Shown: one piece after another, positions 14,091 through 27,000 of the stretch | Position numbering within the stretch: the first letter of the stretch is position 1 | Layout: each line of letters starts with the position of its first letter | NCBI GenBank assembly: GCA_022316685.1 | Contig: JAKJHU010000046.1 | Span: 7,477,001-7,541,000, forward strand | Source of the DNA: Progne subis subis | Taxonomy: Eukaryota > Chordata > Aves > Passeriformes > Hirundinidae | Length of the DNA stretch: 64,000 bases | Reading direction: 5' to 3' | Notes under the pieces: model-generated | The model's database searches: none | What the model was told of the DNA's origin: nothing | Seen by the model: the letters and a program-made list of their open reading frames with translations, nothing else | Position numbers and translations under genes: made by a program

Positions 14091-14800
14091 CTTTGTGACT
14101 GAAGTAGATTGTTTTTTATTATTTTGATTTTATGATTGTTTTAATGATTAAGGAGTCTTTCAGAGGCCAAAGAGAACTACACCTGCCTAAGAACTTCATG
14201 GATTTTGGTTAATATCCTTATTTTCTGTCACAGTGTTTTCCTCTATCTTTGCTTCTGTGAGAGCATTCAGTGCTGTAGCACAGAGAATCACAGGACATGA
14301 TATATTAATGTTTGTCCAAAAGTTATGAAAATATTTGTTCTGAAATGGACATGTGGGTTTTTTCTATACCTGTTGTTCTAGTTTTGGTATGTGGCATTTT
14401 TTGGGATCACAAAAGACTGAAAGACAAAGGGAAAAAATATGAAAACAAACCCCAGACTCCCAAAATCTTGCTGGGAATGCTTAGTACCATTGCTATACCA
14501 AGGCTGTACACTGATGTGAAGCCTATTACCTTTAAATCACTTCCACTATGCACAGTTTGCTGCATAAATATGCCCTTTTAAAATTATTTTTGAGTCATTC
14601 TTCAGTCCATTTCTGGGGCATGTAATTTCAACTGAATTTTAATTATTGCTGAATGCTGGGGGATCGTTTGCATGTTATGCCACAGAGGCTGGATTCATGA
14701 CATAAACTCCATTGTCTCAAGGACAATTGCTCTTTGTGTTATTATTCAGTCCTCTGAAATCTTTTGATATGGCTTTTCATTGTTAGTTTGACCTTCTCTT

Positions 14801-14820
14801 TGAATCTAGAAATAGATTCA
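14801..14820. repeat. Small perfect hairpin
   Basis: TGAATCTA and TAGATTCA are exact reverse complements of 8 bp around the tetraloop sequence GAAA. It lies in intergenic DNA with no transcript evidence; possibly chance. Confidence 0.5.
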
Positions 14821-17800
14821 GGTCTTATTCTAGAGAGCTTTTACACCATGAACCATGCATTAAAAATGTACCTATTCTCATAGGTTTTGTTTGTAACCTG
14901 GATTTTGCGCCTAGTTTTCTTTATCTTTTCAAAAATTCATATTTTTATCTAGTAAAATAAAATATAACAGGAATAAAACCAAACCTGCTACAAAAGTGAC
15001 ATTGTTCATTAGAAATTCTCTTTGATTTTTTTTGAAGGCTGGAATTGACGCTGTAGTGCTTGGTTGTGATATCCTTTGCAAGTAGTCAGTGTTCTTTGCT
15101 GTTTAGCTGAGGTTCTTTTTTGATTATTATTCTTTTGAACATGTTGGTAAAACTTGCTGTCTGTTCCTCTAGATTCATATGCTGCCTTGTATGGTTTGGA
15201 ACTTAGACTTTATGTAGTTTCTTATAAAACCTTTCCTTTGAAATTCATCTGTGTTGACTCTTCTGATAAAATACGGGAAAACGTGTATGAACAGCTTTCT
15301 GTCTGGCAATGTTTTAATGCACTAAAACCTAGTGAGTAAATTTAAAACCAGAAAAATCAGTATTATTTCAGTGTCCTGCCTTATTTAAGTAAAATTTCTC
15401 GGCAACTTAAATTTGAAATGTTGTGGGTAGTGCTTGCTTTAAATATTTTTTTTAATATTCTGATGGATTTTGTTAGTATAATGAATTCCTGTTCAACCAC
15501 TATTGATTTTTTTGAGGCTTGAGCATTGATATATGTAGAAAGTATTTTACCATGCCCATGACTCTTGCTATGAAATAAATGGAAAAATGTCAAAGCAATA
15601 CTTAGCTCTCAGTGGGCATCCCTGCGTGGTATTTTACAGTGGAAGAGCTCAGCAAAGCTGATCCTGTTGGTGCATATATATTGTGTAGTGCCATGGCATG
15701 TTATGGTACTGCATCATAGTGTGTCTGTGGTTCTGACATGCAGGTTTCCTTCAAAAACTTATACCAGGTGAATTCTTAAAGACCAGAACTTCTTATTTAG
15801 AACAATTGAGATAAACCTGGACAGGATAAATAACTGGATGGGAGGCTATGGGACACTGGGGGGGACCTTTCTGTAGGATAGAAGGAGGTGTGAGGGAAAC
15901 TGGCTAAATGTTATAGAAAGGAGGGAGATTCTGAGAACAGAATCTGCAATATAAAGTTGTTTGGGCAAGGTATTTGTTGTTTATTGTCACAAAGACAGCA
16001 TGTGGAAGGAAGGGAGCAAGTGATTGTTTCGGGAAGACAAAAGGGTTCAGGGAAGCTTGCTATTCACTATTCAAGGGGGATGGGGTGGAGTCTGTGTGTT
16101 AGCTGGCCAGCATCCAGATATTGTTTGGACCAAAAATAAGCAGACCTCCTCTCCACTTCAGTCAGCAGATCCCTGCAAATGAAGTTGGGGAAATAAAGTT
16201 CTGAGCCTGTTAAATAAAGGAGGAATTTCAAAGAGAAATGGGAGCTTAGATTGAGAAATAGATAGAAGGTAGAGAATTGAAGAGATTGACAAAGGGAGAG
16301 GGTTTTAGAAGTGGATGGGTACAAAAAGTAAAGAAAAGGAGAATGGAGACAAGCTGTATAAATAGAGAATATTTCTCAAGGTTTTGGATTCATAAACAGG
16401 GCTTTTACATGTCTTCTGTCCTTAGCCTGCTGACATAGATAAAATTTAATGAGCAGAGTTTATTTGACAGTCAACAGAGAATATGATACGATCTCAATAA
16501 GAATGACCTTGAAAGCTGATATATTTTTCTAAAAATTCTGACTGTATTTAGGGAGATATCAAAAAGATATTTCAAGAGATACTATGTTTATATTAATAAA
16601 TTGTAAATGAAAAACCTATCAAGAAGAAAATGACAAACTATTTTTGAATTTTTCTCATTTGACTCACAAAACTTAAACTCAGTAATTTCATAACCTTTTA
16701 TTCTAGATGCTTTTATTAGCTTGGTTTTGTTTATCATTTAGGTAATGGTAATGTTAAACATCTATCACCATGGTGTTAAGTGAAATTACGTCTAGGTAAA
16801 ATGCTGTCATGATTACAGGAGAGATAGGGAAGAAGCAAACACTCAGTGATGGATTGCTTCCCATACTGAATGTGGAGGAGTCTTTATTGTTATATGCTGC
16901 ATAAAGCCAGAGTTTGGTGTATTTATGTCAATTCTCTTTTCATTTTTCTTGTGAACTTTTGTCAACCTTCCTCCCATACCTTTAGCATCTCCAGTTCCAT
17001 TGTCACAGAGCTACTTGAGAGAAATAATGAATTTTCTCACAGGGTATTTTCTTTGCACTGGTGCCAAAGTGCCTTGTTTGAATCAGTGACAATACAAAGT
17101 TGTTTCTGTTTATTCTCTCATCTTTTCTGAAGCTAGCAACCATCCTAATCCTGTTGGTTTCTTTCCAAGGAAATATGTTGCCTATTGGTAATATGCTGTG
17201 GGGGATTTTGTTGTACCAAGTGGAGTTAGTGGGAATGAGGGTAGTAGTTGACTGCTGCTTATGTTTGTACCATTAAAGTGTATCTCAAGATTTTTTGCTG
17301 TTCCTGGTGAATGTGCTAGGAAATGTTTGCCTCAGTATTCATTCATATTGGAAACTAATGGGGGATACTCTAGTATCACTTCTCTTGTGCCTTGTAAACA
17401 TTCCTCTGATAAGCTTTTTAGGGGTCTGAATATGAGGCGTGTGGTATGCATCCATCTACTGACAGCATTATAAATACTGCGTTTCTGACCTTCAGATTTT
17501 CTCTTTTGATCTCTGGTTAAATGATATATTTGCTAGTTTGACACTGCTGGCATTCTGTCTGTTTGGTCTAGCTTTGTTATACCATGATTTCCTGTGATCC
17601 CATTGTCATGGGAATGATATATCTCAGATGATGAATATACTTTGAAGCAATGTGGACAATAAAAAACCACAGGCTAAACTGCATTTGCAAGAGAGTTTTT
17701 ATTGTAAAATTTCCACTTTAGTTTACAGTATAAATTATTTACCTAATGTTGGTGTATTTAACACTGCTGTTTTATCAGACACTATAAAGGAGGATAAGCT

Positions 17801-17982
17801 ACTATTTGGGTGGATAGTAAGTGTCTAAATTATGATTTTAAGCAGATTTCCCCTTAATTTGTTTTTCCATGCACTGCCTTGGGCAAATCTGCATTTGCAA
17901 GACAATAAACTGAACAGTAGTAGAAATAGAAGCTTCTTGTTTTCCCTCAGCAATGAATGCTTCATTTCTCTAGAAATGTTCT

Positions 17983-18024
17983 CTTCTCTAGAACTGGTGA
18001 ATATTAACTCCACTTCTAGAGAAG
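17983..18024. repeat. Perfect 11-bp inverted repeat with 20-base spacer
   Basis: CTTCTCTAGAA at 17983-17993 is the exact reverse complement of TTCTAGAGAAG at 18014-18024. A related motif, TTTCTCTAGAAATG, lies 16 bp upstream, so three CTCTAGA-type sequences cluster within 65 bp. No terminal-repeat element or open frame accounts for it. Confidence 0.7.
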
Positions 18025-21000
18025 TGAACCATCAACCATAGGAAGTGAGAAAGAGAAGAAATCAAACAAAAATCTGCACTCTTGTATAATGTTTTTCTTA
18101 TCCTTGTTTTCAGTTTTTGAACACCTCAAAAGCAATTCTACCTTAGAATTCCATGCCTGTTTTCAAAAGTTGATTGGAGCTATGATGTGAATAAAGAATT
18201 GGTAATGTCGCCTGCATTCCTGATAAATTCAAGTCTATTTAGATTCAAGGATTTTATGAAAAGTCAGTGGGAGTTTTTTTACACATAACCTTCATGTCCT
18301 TGTTCTTTTGTTATTAAAATGAAATGAGAACTTTAAAAAAAGAAGTTGACGATAAATGTCAGGCTGATAAAAACCTCAACACTGACCTTCAAAGCAATGA
18401 GATTTGACGGTGTTATGGTTAGCCACTGAGGCCAGAAGTTACAAATCAGATGACGCAGTGATGACTTTCATACTCTGGAACGTACATGTTCTGCATAACA
18501 TCCCATGCCTCACTTGTCACCTCTTTTCCACTGTCCAGAGTATGATCTATTATTTTTGCTTGCAGCCTTGCATCTCTCCATTGTTGGCACACTACAGCAG
18601 ACAATTGAATCCCCTGGCAATTCTCTCTTCTTGGTCAGCTGTGCCCCAGTCATAATGCTTTATATGCTGTGCTGTGTATGTGATTGGCACAAATGAGTGC
18701 AAAAGCTATGGGAACGTGCACTGGCCCTGATACATCTGTACCAGCAAAATGAATTGGAATGGCCTATAGCTTGTAACAGATTAGAAGTTAGTAAATGTCC
18801 TGGTAAAATTGTTTTTAACGGTATTCATCTCCACTCTTTCCTGTTGACTAGGGCAACTGACCTTTAGTTGGAATTTCAGGCACAGAAATGATTTTATTGT
18901 TTAGAGTTAACGTTCTGTCACAGTGTGTGCTGCAGGCACTCTGATCCAGGGTCCCTGTTGCATCTCTGACATGATGCCATCAGGGCTGCTTCACTGGCCA
19001 GTCCAGCTTTTGGATTTCTACTGACAATTTACTAGGGTGCTGACATCAGCTCCAGTCACGTCTTTCTTTCTGGTGTTAAAGTAGGCTCAATAACATGTAG
19101 GGGACAATAACTATCAATCTTCAGGTTACTTGAAAGATACCTGGAAAGACTCACTATCACTGACTCATTAAATAATTTATTTTTTTACTGAGGCCTCTTG
19201 CTCACCTCTTTTTCCCCCTAACTTTATCTATCAAGACTTCATAAATAATTGCAGATCCAAAAGGAAGCTTGAATTGAAGTATTGAAAGATTTAAGTATCT
19301 CAAGAACTGAGGTTCTGCTCTGGATGGACTGAACTCAGAAACTTCATGATACTCTAAATAATTATTTTCGTTTTCCTTTCTGTTCTCATAACAGATTAAT
19401 TGCACTCACTCTCTTAACTCTTGCTGTTTCTCACAGCATGTAAACCCCTGTGAGTCAACACTTTCTGTAAGAGCAGAACAGCAGGAGAGAAAGGCCAGAA
19501 AGAATGCAATATTTTTTGTGAGAGTTTGCTTAGATCAGTCTCCTTCAGATTTTTTTATTTGTATTCCAGGAAATCTGAGAGTCCAGATATTTACCTGTCA
19601 AACTAAATAGACTGAAACACCTCTCCTGCACAAGTGTGGTTAAGAATCTCTAGGAAGGTGAGGAATATCTGAGGCGGGGTAAGGTCACCAACTTTGGCTG
19701 TGTCTGTGAAAGACTGGCTTCTACCTTGCTACTGATACAAATGAGACTCAAAAAATGACCAGACCCCTCTGTTTGGTGTGAGCCAATATAATAATTCATA
19801 AGGTTTGCCTTCCAGCCTCCTATTTTTTTCCCCTGAGTTTCTGTCAATTTGTCTGCTTTTAGAATAGAAACTCCCTGTGGGAATGGGCTGTTTCCCCACT
19901 TCTTGAAAGATTAGAAACACCTCAAAAACAAGGTGATTCTGTTGTGGAAAAGCAGCTTTCTGTGTCTGTTCACACTGTCTGAAAGACAGAGCTTTCATAT
20001 TTATGGTGTTTAATTCTCTAACAAACACATCCTTACCTGTATGGCCTACAACTTATAAGAAAATACATTTACAATTAGGTCCCACTATGAGCTCCAGTTT
20101 TAAAGCCTCAAAAGTATTTTGTGCAACTGCATATAGAAGAATCCTAGAACATCTGCTTTACAAAAGAAGATTCTGTTCAAATACAATCAGTCTCAGAAAG
20201 AGCAAAGTTGAAATTTAGCATTTCATATTTCAGTGCTATTTGATAGCTTCATAATAGTAGAATATAGGAGAAATATTGAATAACTTTCCCTGTTTCAGAA
20301 GTCATCACCTCCTTTAAGACTTGTAAAATTTTTGCCTAATAGAGGAACTTTGATTTTTGGATTTAACATTATTTGGAAATTTGAAAAGCAAAATCAAGGA
20401 AACTTGAATAGAGGTGACACCACCCCCTTTGTTCACAGAGGAGATGAAAATAGTAATGGGAACTATTTGTCAAATGTTATATAGAGTTTCAGTATTGAAG
20501 CTTGATTTTTTTGTGAGGGGATTTTAGTAGGATTTTGCCAAGTTTCCTAGTTGATTTTGTCCTTTGTATTGTTTGTACACTTTAAATTTTCTAATAAATA
20601 TTTTAAACATTTTTTTGCATTAAGTCCCACAGAATATGCTGCAGAAAATTTTTAATCTGATTATTTTGTTTAGATATCTAAATCGCAAATCCATTGCAGA
20701 TAAATCTATTCGTTTTTATAAACAGAATAAGCAAGGATAAAAGCACTTTCTGAAAGGATGGCTTTTAGTGAATTGTTTTATTAGAATGACCCCAGGACCA
20801 CTCAGTCAAAGTTCAGGGAGAAGAACTTGAATCAAATGAAGTGCTGTTTATTTCCAGAGGATCTTAATCTTTAATGTGCTTTGCTTAATGTTTTAGGATC
20901 TTCTGGGGGAAGTTAGTGCTTGCTGTTCTTTGAAGTTACCAGCTGAATTCTGGAGACTTTGCAAGAGAACAGAGCACTTTGCGGGACTGACCCAGCACAA

Positions 21001-24000
21001 AGGAAGAAAAATTATATCACTGTTAATTAGTGGTTTTCAGCACATTTTGAGAAGATGAGTTGGTGTTAGAGAGAAGTGAAGAGGATTGATGATAACTATA
21101 CATATTACTCTTTGAATAACATTTCAGATTAAAAATATCAACGCACTTTCCCTTCCTCATGATGAGGACACAGGGAAGGTGTACTAACACAAACTGCACC
21201 AAGGAATAAGCTATTACAGTCAGTTATAGCAGGTGAGAGACCCTGTGTGTTTTCAGTCAGTAACAGGGTGAAAACAGAAACCAGGAAAGGCTTTCTGAAT
21301 GGTGAAAGGCATTTTAATTTGGATAGATTTTAATCTAGGGCAGCAGATCTTATATAAGGTCTAACTAGAAAAGCTTTCTTCGAAAAGATTAACACAATGA
21401 AGTTGCAAATCCATTTTGAAATAGGTTGCTTGATTTGAAGTATGAGTAGTGAACTTGGAGGTGAAAATTCTTCTCACCAAATATACAGAGAGTAGGTGCC
21501 AGTGGCCACATAAAAACACTGTACAGCTTTTCCCCACTTCTTCAGGAAAACATAGTGAATATCATTTTAATTAGATTTCATTCCACTGTTCTACATATGG
21601 TTCTTACAGGATTAACAAATAGGATTTCAAATAAGTCACTGCAGTGGCAAATTCTCCGAACTACAATGCTTAGATGTATTTATTGTCTGGGGTAAACTCC
21701 AACAGGAATAAAACACTAGTCAGCAAATCCTGATACAATAAATTCACTTCCTATATATTTATTCTATGTATTTCTTCTGAAATTTAATAACGACAATAAA
21801 CACCTTTCACAGCAAAAGAATGAATGGCAATCCACAGTTGCAAAAATCTGCTATCACAGTCTTAGAGAAATTGTTTCATTTCACTGGTTTGTTAATACCC
21901 TAGACCTATCTTAACTCTTTTGCTATATATACAGCACATGTAGGAGGTGGTAGCATTTAGTAAAGAGGAATATAAAGCATTATAATGTCATGTTTTAGCA
22001 GCCCATAAGGGGGAGTATTCAACTGCATTGAATCCTTAGAGTTCAGGAAGAGAGAAAGGAGATCTAATGCAAAGCGGTTGATCTCCTGTTGACAGTGAAA
22101 AGTAATATCCTAAAATAAGAGTTTGGCAGTTCTTTAGACTTGAAATAATTTTCACCCCATGTATGCATAAAATCAAGTAGCAAATGTCTTACTGATGCAG
22201 AACCAATATAAATAGTTTTTTTAAATGCAAGTTTGTTCTGTTGTTGTTGCTTGGAATAGTTTCTTTGTTTATTTGACTGGATGGTTAATTTATTAAGAGT
22301 TAAATTTGGAATATTTGTACATACAAAATTACTGTTTGATTTTCTTTCCCAAATTCATGCGAGTTCTGCCTGTAATTTTACCATAGATAATTGATGTGCT
22401 TCTTTCATATTTGTGTTGTTTACAAAAGGACCTTTTATTGTTACTGCTGCAACTGAGATAAGAATCTAGCCCACAGTACACTTTCATGCAGGAGACATTT
22501 GCAGCTGTCAGGGTTGGCAGCTCATTGGCTTGTTTTGAGATCTGTGGATAAAACCAGTGCAGATTAATGACAAGATACAGGATATTTTATTTTTTTTTGA
22601 TAACTGACACTTGGTATCAAGGGGGCTTAACATGACAGTTGACTGTTAGTTTATCCTGGCAATTTTTGTGTGCAAGGCAGTAGAGTAAAGCCATGCTTTG
22701 AAAAGAAAATGCTATACTTTGCCTTTTATTTGGGAATCTCTGTGTTCTTGTTAAATGCTATTCACACAATTTAAGTAAATATTAATTAATGAAGTTGGAC
22801 AAAATTCTTAATGTTCCCCTATTTGTCAGCAGTGAAATACAATGAATTCAGAATTTTTGCTGTACTAGTGTGCATCAGCCTCTCACTGAACATTCAAAAG
22901 CAAAGTATTATATTAACTCTAGAAAATATTTTTAAATTTTTATTGTGAGCAGCTTATGAAAGGGAGAAAATAGTTAAAGTTTCACTTTCCTTTTTGTCTG
23001 TCAGGGCTGATATTCCCCATGAGCACCTTGTAAACAGAAGCTGTGTTATGATATCCCAAGTCCCATGACTTTGATACACTTTCTGGTGAATAGAGGTTTG
23101 CTGATTATATAACTTCAGGGCTTAATGTTTCTCAGTTTGAAATGAGCTCTTTAGTGAAGACTTTATTTGAAGATGATCTACAGTCATTGATTGTAAGCCT
23201 AATGGATTTTCTCTCCCCTTTGGATTGATTAAACAGTGATTTCTGAGTTAGACATTTGGGAATAAGTGATATCGAACACAGACTTTTTATGTATGCTTTT
23301 ATGCTTTAGTAAGCCAAGTTCAATAAGTGTGTCAACATAACTGGAAACAATACCTTTGTCTCTGTCAAACCATCTCTGAAAGTGGCCAAAAATAGTGAAG
23401 TTTGTCTTAATGAGCCAGAGATAATAGGTTGTTTGTTTGTTTGTTTTTTAAAGATTACTTTTTCTTGAAATAAGTTTCTGTTTAGAGGAAACAAGGAATG
23501 TGTTCTGAGTCTGGAACAGAAGTTACCACTCCTTTCTCAGGTGAACTATTTGAGTATTTGACTTTCCTTCCCTTCCCCAGCAAAAGCAATGATCACAAGA
23601 ACAGGAATTTTAGCTGAGCTGTTCTTAGCACAGAATTGTCCTCGTGTAGATATCATCCCTTCATGTTGAAGTAATTAATCTAAATAGTTCACTGAAAAAT
23701 TCTTTCTCCATTTCAGTTTACTGTTCAATATTTCTGGATAAAATATTGCTGGATATAACATTGGAATCTGGCTTGAAAAAAATGATTAATTTCCATTTTA
23801 TGGAAAGTATTATCCACTTACAACTTTCCATTAAATTTATGAGATTAGGTTAAAAGAATTTATATTTAGAACAAATCCCATGAAGAAAGAAATTAAACCT
23901 CTACGTATAGAACCAAAGTTTATGTGAGGGGTCATAAGTGTCATATGTGCAGTGAGTCTGGACTTGTCATGTCTTAAAAAGGCATGTATCATATTCAACC

Positions 24001-27000
24001 ATTATGCAAAATGTTATGGTATAATGTGCTCTCCTGGATGTTATAGCAATAAGCAGCTGGATAGCAGGAAAATGTGCCTCTGGTTAATGTACTCTCTGAA
24101 TCCCTTGGGAAAAGTCACTGTCCTGAATCTCTCTTGATATACGACTACTGTCTCCAATAAAGCCGTACCAACTGAATGATAAATGTTTTCAACTTTGAGC
24201 ATTTGACCTACCCAACACAGACAAAATGTTTTTAACATTCATAGAAGTGAAAAGTGTATATGTGTGAATGCACCAATATGCAAGTTAAACACACATTTCT
24301 TCTGCACCAGTTGTAAAGGGCACCACTCGTCCCTAGATCCTACTGAACACTTGTTTACTTATTTAGCCTTCTGAAAACCTTAGATGAGTCTCTTATTGAA
24401 ACGTAAGTTTTCCTTGCTGTCTATTCAGGTTTCAGTCATACTAGCTGAAGCAGAAATAATCCAGAAGCTGGCCTTAAACGAGGAATGAAAATGAAATGAT
24501 TTCTACTCAGTGTAGAAATCTGAGCACTTGTCTTTGTCCTCTTTTTCATGAAGTCTTCAAATAGATTAGAAAATTCGTAGGTGTTAAGGTTGCAAGTGAC
24601 TAACAGTCATTATTGAGTGTGACCTTTTGCGTAACAAATATTGCTTGATGTAAAAACCCACCTGTTTTATACCCTGTGACTGTGATTGAGCTAAAGAATA
24701 TACTTCATAAAAATATTCAGTTTTGATAAAGAGTTTCCAGTGTTTGAAAATTTGCCACCAATGCATCTGCACAGAAATTGATGAAGGTGAATGGGTCACA
24801 TTTGCCATGTATTTCTGGTGAGAGCTTGAATATATCAAGATAGCTGCATACTGCATCATATCAGTCTAAATATATCTGAGTATATCTCATTAAGGCTTGT
24901 CCTGATCTGTCAAAATATGACTATTAAAAACCAAGATCATAGTTAAAGGAATTCTTGTAACTTATTTAAACAAGAACACATATTAAAAAAAAAAACAACC
25001 CAAACCATAGCAAGTCCCCACCCTGAACACTTTTTGGTGCTGTTACTGAAATCTAACTAACGCCAGAGATCTAACACATAGGATATTAAACTGATTGCTC
25101 TGGGATTGATTTTGCTTATGCTCATATGGGACTCCGTGTTTACAGAACTTATGTAAACCAGTAAATGTAACCAACAGAATAAAGTGACTTTTTTTTTTTT
25201 AACTTCTCATTCAAAAATTGTATTTTAAATATAAAAATAGCCCTAAATTTAAAAATAAAATAAGAAATTAGGATAATAAGTACTTTGAGATTGCGTTATA
25301 TTGCCTGGCTTCACATCAAGTGAAACACATTTTTCAGCCTAAGCTGAATATGGGTTATTTTTTGGATAATTGCTACCAGGAATTTCATTTTTGGTTGAAT
25401 GAACACTTTTAATCATAGAGAAATATTTTGGTTTCACTTTATGGTCAGTGTCCTGCCTCTTCCAATCAAATACATATTTCCTTCAACAATTGTTCAGCAA
25501 ATGAACCAAGCTCACTTTCTTTACCTGCTCACACCCCTACTCCGTGTGCTTCTCTGCATTCAGTATAAAGTACTTGCACACGTGAATTCACTAATTTGCC
25601 CGAGAACTATATTTAATTAGGGCCCTTGCATGATCACTTTACAGCATAAAGAGAGAAGATTAAAATGAAATGAGGTACAAAACTTGGCTGAGAGTTCTGC
25701 AGAGGGAAATTATTTCTTGTATGACCACACAACCAAGCCAGGTGGCTTCTTCTGAGTCAGGTCTGACTCCAGTGGGTTAGACACTGTCAGCCTCGACACA
25801 GCTGTTGCCTCCTTACACCCCAATATGAGCAGGAAGGTTTCTTTACTTGACCAGGAATTAATTGATCATTAAACTCATTGGGTAACATGGATATCTAATC
25901 CCGGCAATCCTGACCCCTGCTACCCTAACATTGTCCATGTGCCTGAAGTTGCTGGCTCTGTAGGACTTTTAGGCCATGGGATCCTATTGAATTCAATGCT
26001 TAGTGCTAGTGAACTTGGAGCTCTAAAGATTTATCTTGTTCATTAATGTTCAAAAATGATTCCTGTTAGCCAAAATCCAAGCACAGTTTTCAGACCCTTG
26101 CTCATTCAGTTTTCTCATTTCTAGGCTTAGTCTAAAAGACAGACAAATGAGCTTTGTTTTTTTTGAACCTAATGATTATCCTAACCTAATTGTTAATATG
26201 GATATCTTTTGTCACACAGCTGAAAAAATTGAAAAGCAGTGATATAAATGGAAGATGGATGAGTTTGGAGCTTCTAGTCCTTTATGAAAATAAAGTGTCT
26301 AAAGAGCACCAAGTACACTGCTTAAGCTTACATATGTGCCTGTTCTGAAATGTGAGGGAGGGAATAGTATTGCATACTTTTCAGGCATATTCAGCATGAA
26401 TTAGGGTGCAAAATGATATATAACTGTTCACGTGTGTCCAGTTTATTTGTAATACTGAAGCAATCTTAACAAGGTTGAGTATGTTTAATGTAGCCATTTA
26501 AATAGATGTCAATTAAATGTGGTTTCTTGGGAAATACAGTGACAGGACAAACCTGCAGTAATTGCTGTAAGGAAAAAATAGTCTCAAACTTGACAACAAA
26601 AGAACCTGAGTGATCATTGTTTTGATGCATTGCTAAAATCTTTCTTGCTTGCTCTGGAGATAATTGAGGAGGCTCTACATCCTTTCTTAAAAGTAATTAA
26701 TAAAGTGACTGGCTCTACTATATATGAAATGCTTTCTCGGTTGGATCTGTTAAACCCATTTTGCTCAGGCCTTGCAAGGGAAAAGTATTTCAAATTTTCC
26801 TGAATAGTTTACAGAGTTAGGTGCAGCCATTGCCATCTTTTGGCTCAGACATTTTGGAGAGAGGGTGAGTTGTAAGTTTTGATGTCAAATGTACAGTACT
26901 GTGAGTGACGAGGTAGTAGCAAATTGTGACTCCATCTGTTGTGTGCTGTGTTTTTAATAGTTTTATTTTCCAAGTTTACTTTTCCCTTATTTTCCTAATG

